A stretch of 64,000 nucleotides of DNA from Streptomyces phaeolivaceus (GCF_009184865.1 NZ_CP045096.1:2418001-2482000); one strand, 5' to 3'. Numbered from the stretch's first letter, positions 40,070-49,575 are shown. The notes: generated from the letters alone by a model not told the origin. Numbers and translations: made by a program.

Positions 40070-40270
40070 GAGCAGTTCCTTTCGCCGGGGCCTCTTGATC
40101 AGCCTCGCGCCGCAGCGCCCGTCTCCGCCATGGCTGCCCTGCCACGCCGAAAGCATTCTCGGGCATGGACCGTAGCCATCCGCGAATAACCGGGTATAGG
40201 CGCTGGTGCCCCCCACCGCCCTTCCGGAACGCTCATTTCATGGTCACAGCACAGGAGCCGGGCACCACCG

Positions 40271-40326
40271 CCTCACCGCCTCACCGCCTCACCGCCTCAC
40301 CGCCTCACCGCCTCACCGCCTCACCG
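40271..40326. repeat. 8-bp tandem repeat, seven copies
   Basis: Seven perfect copies of CCTCACCG. The stop codon and last codons of the minus-strand hypothetical gene at 40305-40733 lie in it, so copy-number change would shift the stop. The neighbouring 40070-40270 gap shows nothing else. Confidence 0.9.
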
Positions 40327-40733
40327 CCTCCATAGCATTCGTGGATTCGCTTCACTTGCTTGGCCCAGAAGACGAACTTCTCGTCGGCGGACGCGCTCAT
40401 GGGGAGCAGTCGCAGTTCCTTGGCCAGCTGGTAGAAGCCGGAGCCGGCGTCGTTGGAGCCCAGGTAGTTGACCAGGGCCGAGAGCATGAGAGGTGGGTCC
40501 GAGGGGGCGATCTCCTGGTCTCGCTCCACGATCAGTCCGAGGAGACGCCCCATCGCGGCCCGGTCGTCAGCACGCTCGAAGTCGAAGAGACGACAGTCCG
40601 TTCGCCTGGCGAGGGCCACATTCAGCTCGGTGTACGAGGTCAGCCTCCCCAGCTTCGCTCGTTCGACAAGAAAGGTGCGCCCGGCGTCTACGAGCTCCGC
40701 CCATTCACTGTCCGCACGACCGTATCCAGACAT
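40305..40733 (-). CDS. conserved hypothetical protein
   Basis: A 142-residue cytoplasmic protein of a family I recognise only as recurrent in Streptomyces. ATG 40733 follows GGGGGCGGG. Blocks are WAELVDAGRTFLVERAKLGRLTSYTELN, FDFERADDRAAMGRLLGLI, SALVNYLGSNDAGSGFYQLA and EKFVFWAKQVKRIHECYG. No catalytic motif is known to me. The last residues are encoded by the 8-bp repeat. It belongs to the accessory stretch that separates the amylase from aglA. Confidence 0.7.
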   Translation of the reverse strand: MSGYGRADSEWAELVDAGRTFLVERAKLGRLTSYTELNVALARRTDCRLFDFERADDRAAMGRLLGLIVERDQEIAPSDPPLMLSALVNYLGSNDAGSGFYQLAKELRLLPMSASADEKFVFWAKQVKRIHECYGGGEAVRR

Positions 40734-40849
40734 CCCGCCCCCTGCGCTACGTCGATCCGTGAGCCAGAACGTACAGGGTCGGTAAGCCGGGGACAGAGCA
40801 TCCTCCTGGACGTCCGTGCACGAACTCGCCATCGAATACCGTGAGGGAA

Positions 40850-40882
40850 GGCTCGCCACCCGGACAATCCAGGTGGCGAGCC
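40850..40882. terminator. aglA terminator hairpin
   Basis: A perfect 11-bp stem (40850-40860 with 40872-40882) lies 44 bp beyond the aglA stop, at the end of the maltose operon. Confidence 0.8.
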
Positions 40883-40925
40883 CTCAAGTCCCGTCAGGCG
40901 GGACGAAGTTTCCTCAGACTGTTCA

Positions 40926-42602
40926 TCAGCCGGTCGTCCACCAGACCGTCGTGTCCCCCGGCAGCTTCGCCTCGTCCTCCGCCACCGTCACCTCGCCGCT
41001 CGCGAGCAGGACGCGGCCGTACGCGGGGATCGTGGCCGACTGGGACGTGGTGTTCGCGGCGCAGACGAAGTCGCCCCGGCGGAAGGCCAGGACACCGGCG
41101 GGGGCCTTGAGCCACTCCACCGCGTCGCCGGCGCCGAGGCCTGGCTGTTCGCGGCGGACGGACAGGGCCGTGCGGTACAGCTCCAGGGTCGAGTCCGCGA
41201 CCCCCGTCTGGGACTCCACGCTCAGGTCGGCCCAGTCGGCCGGCTGCGGCAGCCAGGAGCCGCCCGCGCCGAAGCCGTACGAGGAGCCCGTACGGGTCCA
41301 CGGGATCGGCACCCGGCAGCCGTCGCGGAAGCCGTCCTGGCCGGCGCCCCGGAAGTACGCGGGGTCCTGGCGGACCTCGTCCGGGAGGTCGACGACGTCC
41401 GGGAGGCCCAGTTCCTCGCCCTGGTAGACATAGGCCGAGCCGGGGAGGGCCAGCATCAGGAGCGAGGCGGCGCGGGCGCGGCGCAGGCCCAGTTCGCGGT
41501 CGCCCGCCAGGCGGATCTGTGTGCCGAGGCCCGGTGCGTTGGCGAAGCGGGTCGCGTGACGGGTGACGTCGTGGTTGGACAGCACCCAGGTCGCGGGGGC
41601 GTTCACCGGGCGCATCGCGTCCAGCGTGCGGTCGATGACGGTGCGAAGCTCCGCCGCGTCCCAACTCGTGCTCAGGTACTGGAAGTTGAAGGCCTGATGG
41701 AGTTCGTCCGGGCGGACGTAGTTCGCGGTGCGTTCGACCGTCGGGGTCCAGGCCTCGGCGACGAAGATGCGCTCCCCCGCGTACTCGTCCAGGACGAGAC
41801 GCCACTCGCGGTAGATCGCGTGCACGCCGTCCTGGTCGAAGAACGGCATGACATCGTTGCCCAGCAGTTTCAGCTGGTCGTGGGCGCCGAGGTCCGGGAG
41901 ACCCGCCGCCTTCACCAGGCCGTGGGCCACGTCGATACGGAAGCCGTCGACGCCCATGTCCAGCCAGAAGCGCAGGATCGAGCGGAACTCGTCCCCGACC
42001 GCCGGGTGGTCCCAGTTGAAGTCGGGCTGCTCCGGGGCGAAGAGGTGCAGATACCAGTCGCCGGGGGTGCCGTCCGGTTCCGTGACCCGGGTCCAGGCCG
42101 GGCCGCCGAAGATGGACTCCCAGTCGTTCGGGGGGAGTTCGCCGTGCGCGCCCTTGCCGGGGCGGAAGTGGTAGCGGTCGCGCAGCGGGGAGCCGGGGCC
42201 CTCGGCGACCGCCCGCCTGAACCACTCGTGCTGGTCGGAGGAGTGGTTCGGGACCAGGTCGACGATGATCCGCAGGCCCAGGTCATGGGCGTCGCGGATC
42301 AGCGCGTCCGCGTCCAGCAGCGACCCGAACATCGGGTCCACCGCACGGTAGTCGGCGACGTCGTAGCCGGCGTCGGCCTGCGGGGAGGCGTAGAACGGGC
42401 TGAGCCATACGGCGTCGATCCCGAGGTCCCGCAGATACGGCAGTCGCGCGCGTACGCCCTCCAGGTCGCCCATGCCGTCGCCGTCGCTGTCGGCGAAGCT
42501 GCGCGGATAGACCTGGTAGATCACCGCGTCGCGCCACCAGTCGCTGCGCTGTGCCTCGGCGGGGGTCGCGGTGGGGGTGGTGGTGGAGTGCTGGTGGCTC
42601 AT
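40926..42602 (-). CDS. aglA: alpha-glucosidase (GH13)
   Basis: A 558-residue cytoplasmic enzyme (no signal peptide) that splits imported maltose and maltodextrins. It begins with WWRDAVIYQVYPRSFADSDGDGMGDL, typical of GH13 alpha-glucosidases. The nucleophile lies in GFRIDVAHG near residue 222, the acid Glu in VAEAWTP near 282, and the third Asp in LSNHDVTRH near 343; YVYQGEELGLPDV is also diagnostic. It is the last gene of malE-malF-malG-aglA, 218 bp after malG, as in S. coelicolor. Confidence 0.95.
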   Translation of the reverse strand: MSHQHSTTTPTATPAEAQRSDWWRDAVIYQVYPRSFADSDGDGMGDLEGVRARLPYLRDLGIDAVWLSPFYASPQADAGYDVADYRAVDPMFGSLLDADALIRDAHDLGLRIIVDLVPNHSSDQHEWFRRAVAEGPGSPLRDRYHFRPGKGAHGELPPNDWESIFGGPAWTRVTEPDGTPGDWYLHLFAPEQPDFNWDHPAVGDEFRSILRFWLDMGVDGFRIDVAHGLVKAAGLPDLGAHDQLKLLGNDVMPFFDQDGVHAIYREWRLVLDEYAGERIFVAEAWTPTVERTANYVRPDELHQAFNFQYLSTSWDAAELRTVIDRTLDAMRPVNAPATWVLSNHDVTRHATRFANAPGLGTQIRLAGDRELGLRRARAASLLMLALPGSAYVYQGEELGLPDVVDLPDEVRQDPAYFRGAGQDGFRDGCRVPIPWTRTGSSYGFGAGGSWLPQPADWADLSVESQTGVADSTLELYRTALSVRREQPGLGAGDAVEWLKAPAGVLAFRRGDFVCAANTTSQSATIPAYGRVLLASGEVTVAEDEAKLPGDTTVWWTTG

Positions 42603-42662
42603 GGCGTCCTTGGTACGTAAGGGAGTCACTGGGTCAGAGGTAGATACGGGACGGGTGACAGA

Positions 42663-42708
42663 GGCGGCCCGCGGTGCCGGCGGGGTCGGATGGACACCGC
42701 GGGCCGCC
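42663..42708 (-). terminator. hairpin between malG and aglA
   Basis: A perfect 14-bp stem (42663-42676 with 42695-42708) lies in the 218-bp malG-aglA gap. It may attenuate or separate aglA expression from the transporter genes, or stabilise the malEFG message. No promoter for aglA is obvious. Confidence 0.65.
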
Positions 42709-42820
42709 ACCCGCGCCCGAAGGGGCGCGGGGCTCTGAAATCGGCGGCTGCGCCGCGGGGCGCGACCGGCCACGACGAGAGCCGCAGACAACCGACGGCC
42801 CCTCGCGGCTCGACCGGCGG

Positions 42821-43744
42821 TCACCCCTTCGTGCCGCCCGCCGTCAGCCCCGTCACCAGATTCCTCTGCACGAGGTAGAAGAACGCGGAGACGGGGATCG
42901 CGACCAGTACCGCCGTCGCGGCCATCAGGTTGCGCTGGGCGTCGTGTTCGCTGACGAAGCTCTGCAGACCGACGGCGAAGGTGTACTTCGTGTCGGACAG
43001 CATGAACGTCGAGGCGAAGGCGACCTCGCCGAACGCGGTGATGAAGCTGTAGAACGCGGCGACCGCGAGCCCCGGCTTGGCGAGCGGCAGGATCAGCCGG
43101 GCGAACGTGCCGAAGGGGCTCAGCCCGTCCACGCGTCCCGCCTCGTCGATCTCGAAGGGGATCGTGTCGAAGTAGCCCTTGAGCAGCCAGGCGCAGTACG
43201 GCACGGCCGTCGAGCAGTAGACGAGGATGAGGCCGAGATAGCTGTCGATGAGCCGGAGTTCCGAGAGGATCTCGTACATCGGCACCATCAGGACGGCCAC
43301 CGGGAACATCTGCGTGACCAGGAGCACCCACATGAACTTCCGGTAGCCCGGGAAGCGCATCCGGGAGACGGCGTAGCCGGTGGTCGCCGCGATCAGCACC
43401 CCGAGGACGGTGGTGCCGAGCGAGACGACGAGCGTACTGACCAGCCAGTCGAAGAACTGTGTCTCCTGGAGCACGTGCGAGTAGTTGGCGAGGGTCATCT
43501 TGCCGAAGATGCGCCCGGGATGCAGGTAATCGTCCTTGTCCGGGCCGAGGGACAGGAAGAGCAGCCAGGCGATCGGGAAGAGCGCGACCAGGCTCGCCAC
43601 GATGAGGATGCCGTGCGAGGCGAGAGTGCCCCCGAGGCTGTTCTCGCCGCGCCGGCGGGTCCTGGGCCGGCCGGCGGAGGGCCGCGCCGACGAGGAGTCG
43701 GCCGGAGCCGTGGTCTTGACGTTCGTGGGCGTCGTGGTGCTCAT
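42821..43744 (-). CDS. malG: maltose/maltodextrin ABC transporter permease MalG
   Basis: A 307-residue inner-membrane permease. After a Ser/Thr/Pro-rich N-terminus come six membrane segments; the EAA loop that contacts the ATPase is EIDEAGRVDGLSPFGTFARLILPL. It ends TAGGTKG, typical of MalG. ATG 43744 follows AGGAGC. It starts 13 bp after malF stops. The ATPase is not encoded here; in Streptomyces the shared ATPase MsiK serves this transporter. Confidence 0.95.
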   Translation of the reverse strand: MSTTTPTNVKTTAPADSSSARPSAGRPRTRRRGENSLGGTLASHGILIVASLVALFPIAWLLFLSLGPDKDDYLHPGRIFGKMTLANYSHVLQETQFFDWLVSTLVVSLGTTVLGVLIAATTGYAVSRMRFPGYRKFMWVLLVTQMFPVAVLMVPMYEILSELRLIDSYLGLILVYCSTAVPYCAWLLKGYFDTIPFEIDEAGRVDGLSPFGTFARLILPLAKPGLAVAAFYSFITAFGEVAFASTFMLSDTKYTFAVGLQSFVSEHDAQRNLMAATAVLVAIPVSAFFYLVQRNLVTGLTAGGTKG

Positions 43745-43757
43745 GGGGGCTCCTGCC

Positions 43758-44762
43758 TCAGATCGCGAGCTGCTGCTCATCGCGGTTCAGCCAGCGGCGG
43801 TAGACGGAGGTGAAGACGATCAGGATGGCCAGCAGCAGGATGCCGTAGGCCGCCGACTGCGCGAAGTCACGCGGCTGTTGACCGAAGCCGAGGTAGTACG
43901 CCCAGGTCACGAGGATCTGCGCCTCGGGCGCGGTGTCGCCGAACAGCAGGAAGATGACGGCGAACTGGTTGAACGTCCAGATGACACCGAGGAGGACCAC
44001 GGTGGAGCTGACGGAGCGCAGACCCGGCAGGGTGACGTACCGGAAGCGCTGCCAGGCGCTCGCGCCGTCCATCTCGGCGGCCTCGTACAGGGTGGAGTCG
44101 ATGGACTGGAGTCCGCCGAGCAGGGAGACCATCATGAACGGCACCCCGCACCAGGTGTTGACCATGATCGCGGCGAACCGCTGCCAGAAGGTGTCCTCCA
44201 GCCACAGCGGGGCCGGCAGGTGCAGCGCTTCCAGGGCGGAGTTGATGACACCGCCGTCGGCGAGCATGAACCGCCAGCCGAAGACGGTGACGAAGGTGGG
44301 CACGGCCCAGGGCAGGACCAGGATCAGCCGGTAGAAGGTGCGCCCGCGCAGCTTCTGGTTGAGCAGCAGCGCGAGGCAGAGGCCGAGGGTGAAGGTCACG
44401 GTGACGCAGAGCGCCGTCCAGGCGATCGTCCAGATGAAGTGCGACCAGAAGCGGTCGTAGGAGGTCGGGCCCCAGAGGATGTCGGCGTAGTTGTCGAGGC
44501 CGATGAACTCGTAGGTCGCCTCGATGTGGTTGGCGCCGATCGTGCGCGCCGAGTTGAGGCTGTTGGCGTTGGTGAGGGTGAGGTAGAAGCCTCGGGCCAG
44601 CGGATACAGCACCAGGACGCCGAGCACGACGACGACCGGGGTGATCATCGCGTACGCGTACCAGTACCGCTGGTACGACTGCCTCAGACGCGTCAGCCGG
44701 CCGGGGCGCCCGCCCGGTTCACCTCGGCGCTTGCCGGTCGCTCGGTCGATGGCGACTGTCAT
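43758..44762 (-). CDS. malF: maltose/maltodextrin ABC transporter permease MalF
   Basis: A 334-residue permease with about six membrane helices (first at YAMITPVVVVLGVLVLYPLA). The EAA loop LYEAAEMDGASAWQRFRYVTLPGL is present. It lacks the large periplasmic P2 loop of E. coli MalF, as usual in Gram-positive bacteria. It forms the channel with MalG. Confidence 0.95.
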   Translation of the reverse strand: MTVAIDRATGKRRGEPGGRPGRLTRLRQSYQRYWYAYAMITPVVVVLGVLVLYPLARGFYLTLTNANSLNSARTIGANHIEATYEFIGLDNYADILWGPTSYDRFWSHFIWTIAWTALCVTVTFTLGLCLALLLNQKLRGRTFYRLILVLPWAVPTFVTVFGWRFMLADGGVINSALEALHLPAPLWLEDTFWQRFAAIMVNTWCGVPFMMVSLLGGLQSIDSTLYEAAEMDGASAWQRFRYVTLPGLRSVSSTVVLLGVIWTFNQFAVIFLLFGDTAPEAQILVTWAYYLGFGQQPRDFAQSAAYGILLLAILIVFTSVYRRWLNRDEQQLAI

Positions 44763-44870
44763 CGTTCGACACCTTCTGGAAGTTCAGGGGGCTGGGCTGC
44801 TCTGGGGACAGGCCGGTGACCGCCGCGTCCGCCCCCCGGTGTGCGAGGCGAGTGCGGCGGCCACTCGGGG

Positions 44871-46142
44871 TCACTTGCTGAAGTCCGGGACCAGCTTGGC
44901 GATCGCGGTCTCCGCGTTGCCGAGGCCCTTGTCCAGGGACTCCTTGCCGCCGGCGATCGCGAGCAGCTCGGTGTCGAGCGGGCCCCACAGGGAGCTGTAC
45001 TCGGGCAGCTCGGGGCGCGGCTGGGCGGCGCCGAGGACGGTCTGGTAGCCGGCGATGCCCGGGTCGGCCTTGACCTCGGCGGTGTAGGCGTCGTCACGGG
45101 TGGGCAGCGTGGAGTTCTTCAGGGCGATGGTCTCCTGGGACTTCGCCGAGGTCATGAAGTTGATGAACTTCAGCGAGGCTTCCTGGTGCGCCTTGTCCGA
45201 GCCGGCGTAGACGGAGAGGTTGTGGCCGCCGGTCGGGGCGCCCGCCTTGCCGGAGGTGCCGGCCGGGACGGTGGCGATGCCGAGGTTGGCCTTGTCCTTG
45301 AACGCGGAGCCCTTGTAGAAGTTGGTGATCTCCCACGGGCCCTGGACGATCGAGGCGACCTTGCCGTTGACGAAGGCGTCCTGGATGTGGGCGTAGGCAT
45401 CGGCGGTGGTGTCCGCCTTGTGCAGGCCCTTGCCGTCGAAGAGGTCCAGCCAGGTGCCGTACGCCTTCTTCGCCTCGGCGGAGTTGACGGTGATCTTCTT
45501 CTGCGCGACGTCGACGGTGTCGGTGCCGTCGCCGTAGAGGAAGGACTGGGCGTAGTAGGCCTGGGTGGAGCCCCAGTAGCCGTCGACGCCGGTCTTGTCC
45601 TTGATCGTGGCGGCGGCCTTCTTCAGGTCGTCCCAGGTCTTGGGGGCCTCGGTGAGGCCGGCCTTCTCGAAGAGTTCCTTGTTGTAGACCAGCGCGAGGG
45701 TGTCGGTGACGAACGGGACGCCGTAGGTCTTGCCGTCGTACTGGGCCTGCTTGATCAGGCTGGGCTGGAACTTGTCCTGGTCCTTGAGGGCCTCGGTGCC
45801 GTCGAGCGGCAGGAAGAAGCCCTTCTTGGCGAAGGCGGGCGTCCAGCCGACCTCGGAGCGCAGGATGTCCGGGGCGCCCGTGGCACCGGCGGCGGTGTCG
45901 AACTTGTTCTGCGCCTGGTCGAAGGGCACGTTGACGTACTTGACCTCGATGTCCTTGTTGGCGGCCTCGAACTCCTTGACCAAGGCCTTGTACGTCGGTG
46001 CCTCATTGGTGGCGTTGGAGGTGTCCCACCAGGTGATGGTGACCGGACCGTCGGCCGAGTCGCCGCTGTCGCTTCCGCCGCAGGCCGTCGCCGTGAGGGC
46101 GATCGACGCCACCAGCGCGGTGGCCGCTATGCCACGCCGCAT
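44871..46142 (-). CDS. malE: maltose/maltodextrin-binding lipoprotein MalE
   Basis: A 423-residue substrate-binding lipoprotein. The signal ends in the lipobox TATAC-GGS (about residues 17-21). The mature fold has the hallmark WWDTSNATNEAPTYKALVKEFE, FDQAQNKFDTAAGATGAPD and GPWEITNFY. It delivers maltodextrins to MalFG. It is the first gene of the operon; 372 bp separate it from divergent malR, with clustered MalR sites. Confidence 0.95.
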   Translation of the reverse strand: MRRGIAATALVASIALTATACGGSDSGDSADGPVTITWWDTSNATNEAPTYKALVKEFEAANKDIEVKYVNVPFDQAQNKFDTAAGATGAPDILRSEVGWTPAFAKKGFFLPLDGTEALKDQDKFQPSLIKQAQYDGKTYGVPFVTDTLALVYNKELFEKAGLTEAPKTWDDLKKAAATIKDKTGVDGYWGSTQAYYAQSFLYGDGTDTVDVAQKKITVNSAEAKKAYGTWLDLFDGKGLHKADTTADAYAHIQDAFVNGKVASIVQGPWEITNFYKGSAFKDKANLGIATVPAGTSGKAGAPTGGHNLSVYAGSDKAHQEASLKFINFMTSAKSQETIALKNSTLPTRDDAYTAEVKADPGIAGYQTVLGAAQPRPELPEYSSLWGPLDTELLAIAGGKESLDKGLGNAETAIAKLVPDFSK

Positions 46143-46274
46143 GAGATCTCCTTGAGGGTGAAAGCCCGTGTACCGGGAGGGAGGCCCCGTCTGCCGTCCC
46201 CGCCGGTGCCGGCCGCGCCGTCGCCGCCGCCGGGCGTGGCCGAACGTAACAGCGATGTAAGCGGCGCGAAAGGT

Positions 46275-46451
46275 CTTGCAGCAAAAAAATGCAAGAAGCG
46301 GTGACGGTTACGCCGCCGTGACCTGCTCGACGCCTTGCGGAGAGCGCGGTTTCCCACGGATAAGCGCATGCGGGAACAGGTGTGCAAGACTCTGCAAGCT
46401 CTTGCCATCGCTTGCGGAGGCGGACATCATCACCCCGTCAGCGCCTTGCGG
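46275..46451. promoter_or_regulatory. cluster of MalR half-sites in the malE-malR gap
   Basis: CTTGCAG-type heptamers recur: CTTGCAG with facing TGCAAG at 46275-46295 (separated by an A-tract), CTTGCGG at 46334, TGCAAG at 46383 and 46393, CTTGCC at 46400, CTTGCGG at 46410 and CTTGCGG at 46445. MalR of Streptomyces is known to bind CTTGCAG-containing sites. The cluster could repress malE and malR together. Confidence 0.8.
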
Positions 46452-46514
46452 AAGCCACCTCTTTCCGCATACCGGCACCCCCACGGACACCGACCAGAAT
46501 CATGAGGGACCGCG

Positions 46515-47642
46515 ATGACGCAGCAGCCCGCAGCGGGCCGCACGCCCGCCCGCACCCGGCGCCGGGGCGGTGGGCAAGCGCAGGCCCGGCCGGTACAGTC
46601 CAGTGCTGTGACCACACGGCTTGCCGACATCGCAGCCCAGGCGGGGGTCAGCGAGGCGACTGTCAGTCGCGTCCTGAACGGGAAGCCGGGCGTCGCCGCC
46701 ACCACTCGCCAGTCCGTTCTGGCCGCCCTCGACGTCCTGGGCTACGAGCGGCCCGTACGGCTGCGGCAGCGCAGCGCGGGCCTGGTGGGCCTCATCACCC
46801 CGGAGCTGGAGAACCCCATATTCCCGGCCCTGGCCCAGGTCATCGGCCAGGCGCTGACCCGGCAGGGCTACACCCCGGTCCTCGCCACCCAGACCCCCGG
46901 CGGTTCGACGGAGGACGAGCTGACGGAGATGCTCGTCGACCGGGGCGTCGCCGGCATCATCTTCGTCTCCGGACTGCACGCCGACACCTCGGCCGACATG
47001 CAGCGCTACGAGCAACTGCGCGCGCAGGGCGTGCCGTTCGTCCTCGTGGACGGTTTCTCGCCGAAGGTGCAGGCCCCCTTCATCTCCCCGGACGACCGGG
47101 CGGCGATGTCCCTCGCGGTGACGCATCTGGTGTCCCTCGGGCACACCCGGATAGGTCTGGCGCTGGGCCCGAAGCGGTTCGTGCCGGTCCAGCGCAAGAT
47201 CGAGGGCTTCGTCCGGACCATGCAGGACCAGTTGGGCCTGGCGGCGGCGACCGTCGAGTCCGAACTCGTCCAACACTCCCTGTACACGCTGGAGGGCGGC
47301 CAGGCGGCGGCCCTGGCGCTCATCGACCGGGACTGCACGGCGGTGGTGTGCGCGAGCGACATGATGGCGCTGGGCGCGATCCGGGCGGCCCGGCAGCGCG
47401 GCCTCCAGGTGCCGCGGGACGTCTCGGTCGTCGGCTTCGACGACTCCCCGCTGATCGCCTTCACCGATCCCCCGCTGACGACCGTCCGCAAGCCGGTCCC
47501 GGCGATGGGACAGGCGGCGGTGCGTACGTTGCTGGAGGAGATCGGCGGGACTCCGGCGCCGCACAGTGAGTTCGTGTTCATGCCGGAACTGGTGGTGCGG
47601 GGGTCGACGGCTTCGGCTCCCGGGGACCGGTCTCGTACCTGA
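46515..47642 (+). CDS. malR: LacI-family maltose repressor
   Basis: A 375-residue repressor. The DNA-binding headpiece TRLADIAAQAGVSEATVSRVLNGKPGVAATTR begins only at about residue 34; the sugar-binding domain follows (GLVGLITPELENPIFPALAQVI, SDMMALGAIRAARQRGLQVPRDVSVVGFDD). ATG 46515 has GAGGGA 5 bp upstream. GTG 46608 would give the usual LacI length and has TACAGT eight bases before it, so two starts are possible; the extra N-terminus is Arg-rich. It is divergent from malE, which it probably controls. Confidence 0.93.
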   Translation: MTQQPAAGRTPARTRRRGGGQAQARPVQSSAVTTRLADIAAQAGVSEATVSRVLNGKPGVAATTRQSVLAALDVLGYERPVRLRQRSAGLVGLITPELENPIFPALAQVIGQALTRQGYTPVLATQTPGGSTEDELTEMLVDRGVAGIIFVSGLHADTSADMQRYEQLRAQGVPFVLVDGFSPKVQAPFISPDDRAAMSLAVTHLVSLGHTRIGLALGPKRFVPVQRKIEGFVRTMQDQLGLAAATVESELVQHSLYTLEGGQAAALALIDRDCTAVVCASDMMALGAIRAARQRGLQVPRDVSVVGFDDSPLIAFTDPPLTTVRKPVPAMGQAAVRTLLEEIGGTPAPHSEFVFMPELVVRGSTASAPGDRSRT

Positions 47643-47774
47643 GGCGGAGAAAACGGTGAACGATGCCATACGTGCGTAGGAGATGTCCCTCCGTGGTACC
47701 CCGACGAACGTGCGTGATGAACCCGACCAGAGGATGATCGGTGGGGTACCGCTTATCTGGCAGACTCTGTGCCC

Positions 47775-48638
47775 ATGGGTGATTCGACCGTGACGACACT
47801 GGAGGAAGGCCGGGAGCAGGCCGCTCCGCGGTCCGTCACGGATGCGCCGGGGCAGGGGTTCCTGCACCGGCTGAGGGTTCCGCGCAGGCCGCGTCTCTGG
47901 TTCGAGATCTTGCTGATCGCGGTGAGTTACTGGACGTACTCACTGATCCGCAACGCGGTCCCCGAGCAGAAGACGCAGGCCCTGGAGAACGCCGACTGGA
48001 TCTGGAAGGTGGAGCACCACCTCGGGATCGCGGTCGAGGAGTCGATCAACCACTCCGTGAACTCGGTGACATGGCTGATCGTCGGCATGAACTACTACTA
48101 CGCGACCCTGCACTTCATCGTCACGCTCGGTGTCCTGGTGTGGATCTACCGTAGCCACCCGGGCCGTTACGCGGCGACGCGGCTGGTCCTGTTCGCGACC
48201 ACCGCCGTGGCCCTCGTCGGCTACTACTTCTACCCGCTGGCCCCGCCCCGGCTGATGACCGACGAGCACTTCATCGACACGGTCGTCGTCCACCAGACCT
48301 GGGGCTCGATGGCCTCCGGCGATCTGAAGAACATGTCGAACCAGTACGCGGCGATGCCGTCGATGCACATCGGCTGGTCGCTGTGGTGCGGGCTGACGAT
48401 CTTCGCGCTGGCGTCGGTGCCGTGGGTGCGCGTCCTGGGCCTGCTCTACCCGGCCCTGACGCTCGTCGTGATCGTCGCCACCGCCAACCACTTCTGGCTC
48501 GACGCCGTCGGCGGCATGCTCTGCCTCGCCTTCGGATACACGGTGGCCCGCGTCTGGTACGGCGCGCTGCCGTACGCGCTGCCGCGCCAGGTCGCGGGAC
48601 GGCCCGGCGAGACGGAACTGGCACCGGTCAAGGCGTAG
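47775..48638 (+). CDS. PAP2-superfamily membrane phosphatase
   Basis: A 287-residue protein with about six membrane helices. Active-site motifs of the inositol-phosphorylceramide-synthase-like PAP2 group are visible: FYPLAPPRLM (C1-like), AAMPSMHIGWSLWCG (C2, with His) and ATANHFWLDAVGG (C3, His and Asp). It probably acts on lipid phosphates or phosphoinositides at the membrane. ATG 47775 is chosen over GTG 47769. Its last 11 bp overlap the end of the convergent LysR gene. Confidence 0.87.
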   Translation: MGDSTVTTLEEGREQAAPRSVTDAPGQGFLHRLRVPRRPRLWFEILLIAVSYWTYSLIRNAVPEQKTQALENADWIWKVEHHLGIAVEESINHSVNSVTWLIVGMNYYYATLHFIVTLGVLVWIYRSHPGRYAATRLVLFATTAVALVGYYFYPLAPPRLMTDEHFIDTVVVHQTWGSMASGDLKNMSNQYAAMPSMHIGWSLWCGLTIFALASVPWVRVLGLLYPALTLVVIVATANHFWLDAVGGMLCLAFGYTVARVWYGALPYALPRQVAGRPGETELAPVKA

Positions 48639-49575
48639 GCCCGCTCCCGGCCGCCGTCCGCCCCGCCGTCTCTCGCGGCCCTGAGGCCTCGGCGGCCTCC
48701 CGCAGCGCCGTCACGAACGTCCGCAGCGCGGGCCGCGGCGGCGCCGACTCGCGGACGGCCGCGTGGATCGAGCGCCGGGGTTCGGGGCCGGTGAAGCGGC
48801 GTACGACGACATCCGGGTGGGTGCTGCCCAGGCCCAGGCGGGGGATGAGGCCGACGCCCAGTCCGGCGGCGACGAAGCCCTGCGCGGTCGCGTAGTCCTC
48901 GCTCTCCACCACGAAGCGGGGCCGGAATCCCGCGCCGGCGCACGCCTCCAGCTGGGCGTCCAGACAGGGGCCCGGCCACTCGCTGCCGACCCAGGGCTCG
49001 TCGGCGAGGTCGGCCAGGGCGAGTGCGGGCCGGTCGGCGAGGGGGTGCGCGGCCGGCAGTACGGCGAAGTAGGTGTCGTCGAGCAGATGCAGCAGCCGTA
49101 CGCCCTCGGGGTCGGTCCCGCGCGGCCGTACGACGAGCGCGAGGTCGGCGCGGCCCTCCTTGACGGCCGGGAGCGGGTCGTCGGGGTCGACGAGCTTCAG
49201 CTCGATCCGTACACCGGGGTGCTCGGCGCGCAGCCGGGCGACGGCGGGGGCCACCAGGGAGGCGCCGGCGGTGGCGAAGTAGCGCACGGCGAGCCGTCCG
49301 GTGCGCCCCGCGCGCAGATCGGCCAGCGCGGTCTGCGCCTCCGCGACCTGCCGGCCGATGGTGCCCGCGTACTCGGTGAGCAGCAGCCCGGCCTCCGTGG
49401 GCCGCACCCCGCGCCCGACCCGCTCCAGCAGCGCGGTCCCGGCCTCCTTCTCCAGCGCGGCGATCTGCTGGCTGATCGCGGAGGGGGTGTAGCCGAGGGC
49501 GGTCGCGGCGGCCGTCACCGAGCCACTGGTCACCACGGTCCTGAGCACCTGCATACGCCGCACGTCGAGCATCAT
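48628..49575 (-). CDS. LysR-family regulator
   Basis: A 315-residue protein. The helix-turn-helix is MQVLRTVVTSGSVTAAATALGYTPSAISQQIAALEKEAG; the effector domain follows (LAVRYFATAGASLVAPAVARLRAEHPGV). It is divergent from the DMT exporter, its likely target; the 95-bp gap contains TTTGAA-GGCCAGC-TTAAA. Reading on the minus strand, TAGGAT ends 6 bp before ATG 49575, suggesting a leaderless message. Confidence 0.92.
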   Translation of the reverse strand: MMLDVRRMQVLRTVVTSGSVTAAATALGYTPSAISQQIAALEKEAGTALLERVGRGVRPTEAGLLLTEYAGTIGRQVAEAQTALADLRAGRTGRLAVRYFATAGASLVAPAVARLRAEHPGVRIELKLVDPDDPLPAVKEGRADLALVVRPRGTDPEGVRLLHLLDDTYFAVLPAAHPLADRPALALADLADEPWVGSEWPGPCLDAQLEACAGAGFRPRFVVESEDYATAQGFVAAGLGVGLIPRLGLGSTHPDVVVRRFTGPEPRRSIHAAVRESAPPRPALRTFVTALREAAEASGPRETAGRTAAGSGPTP

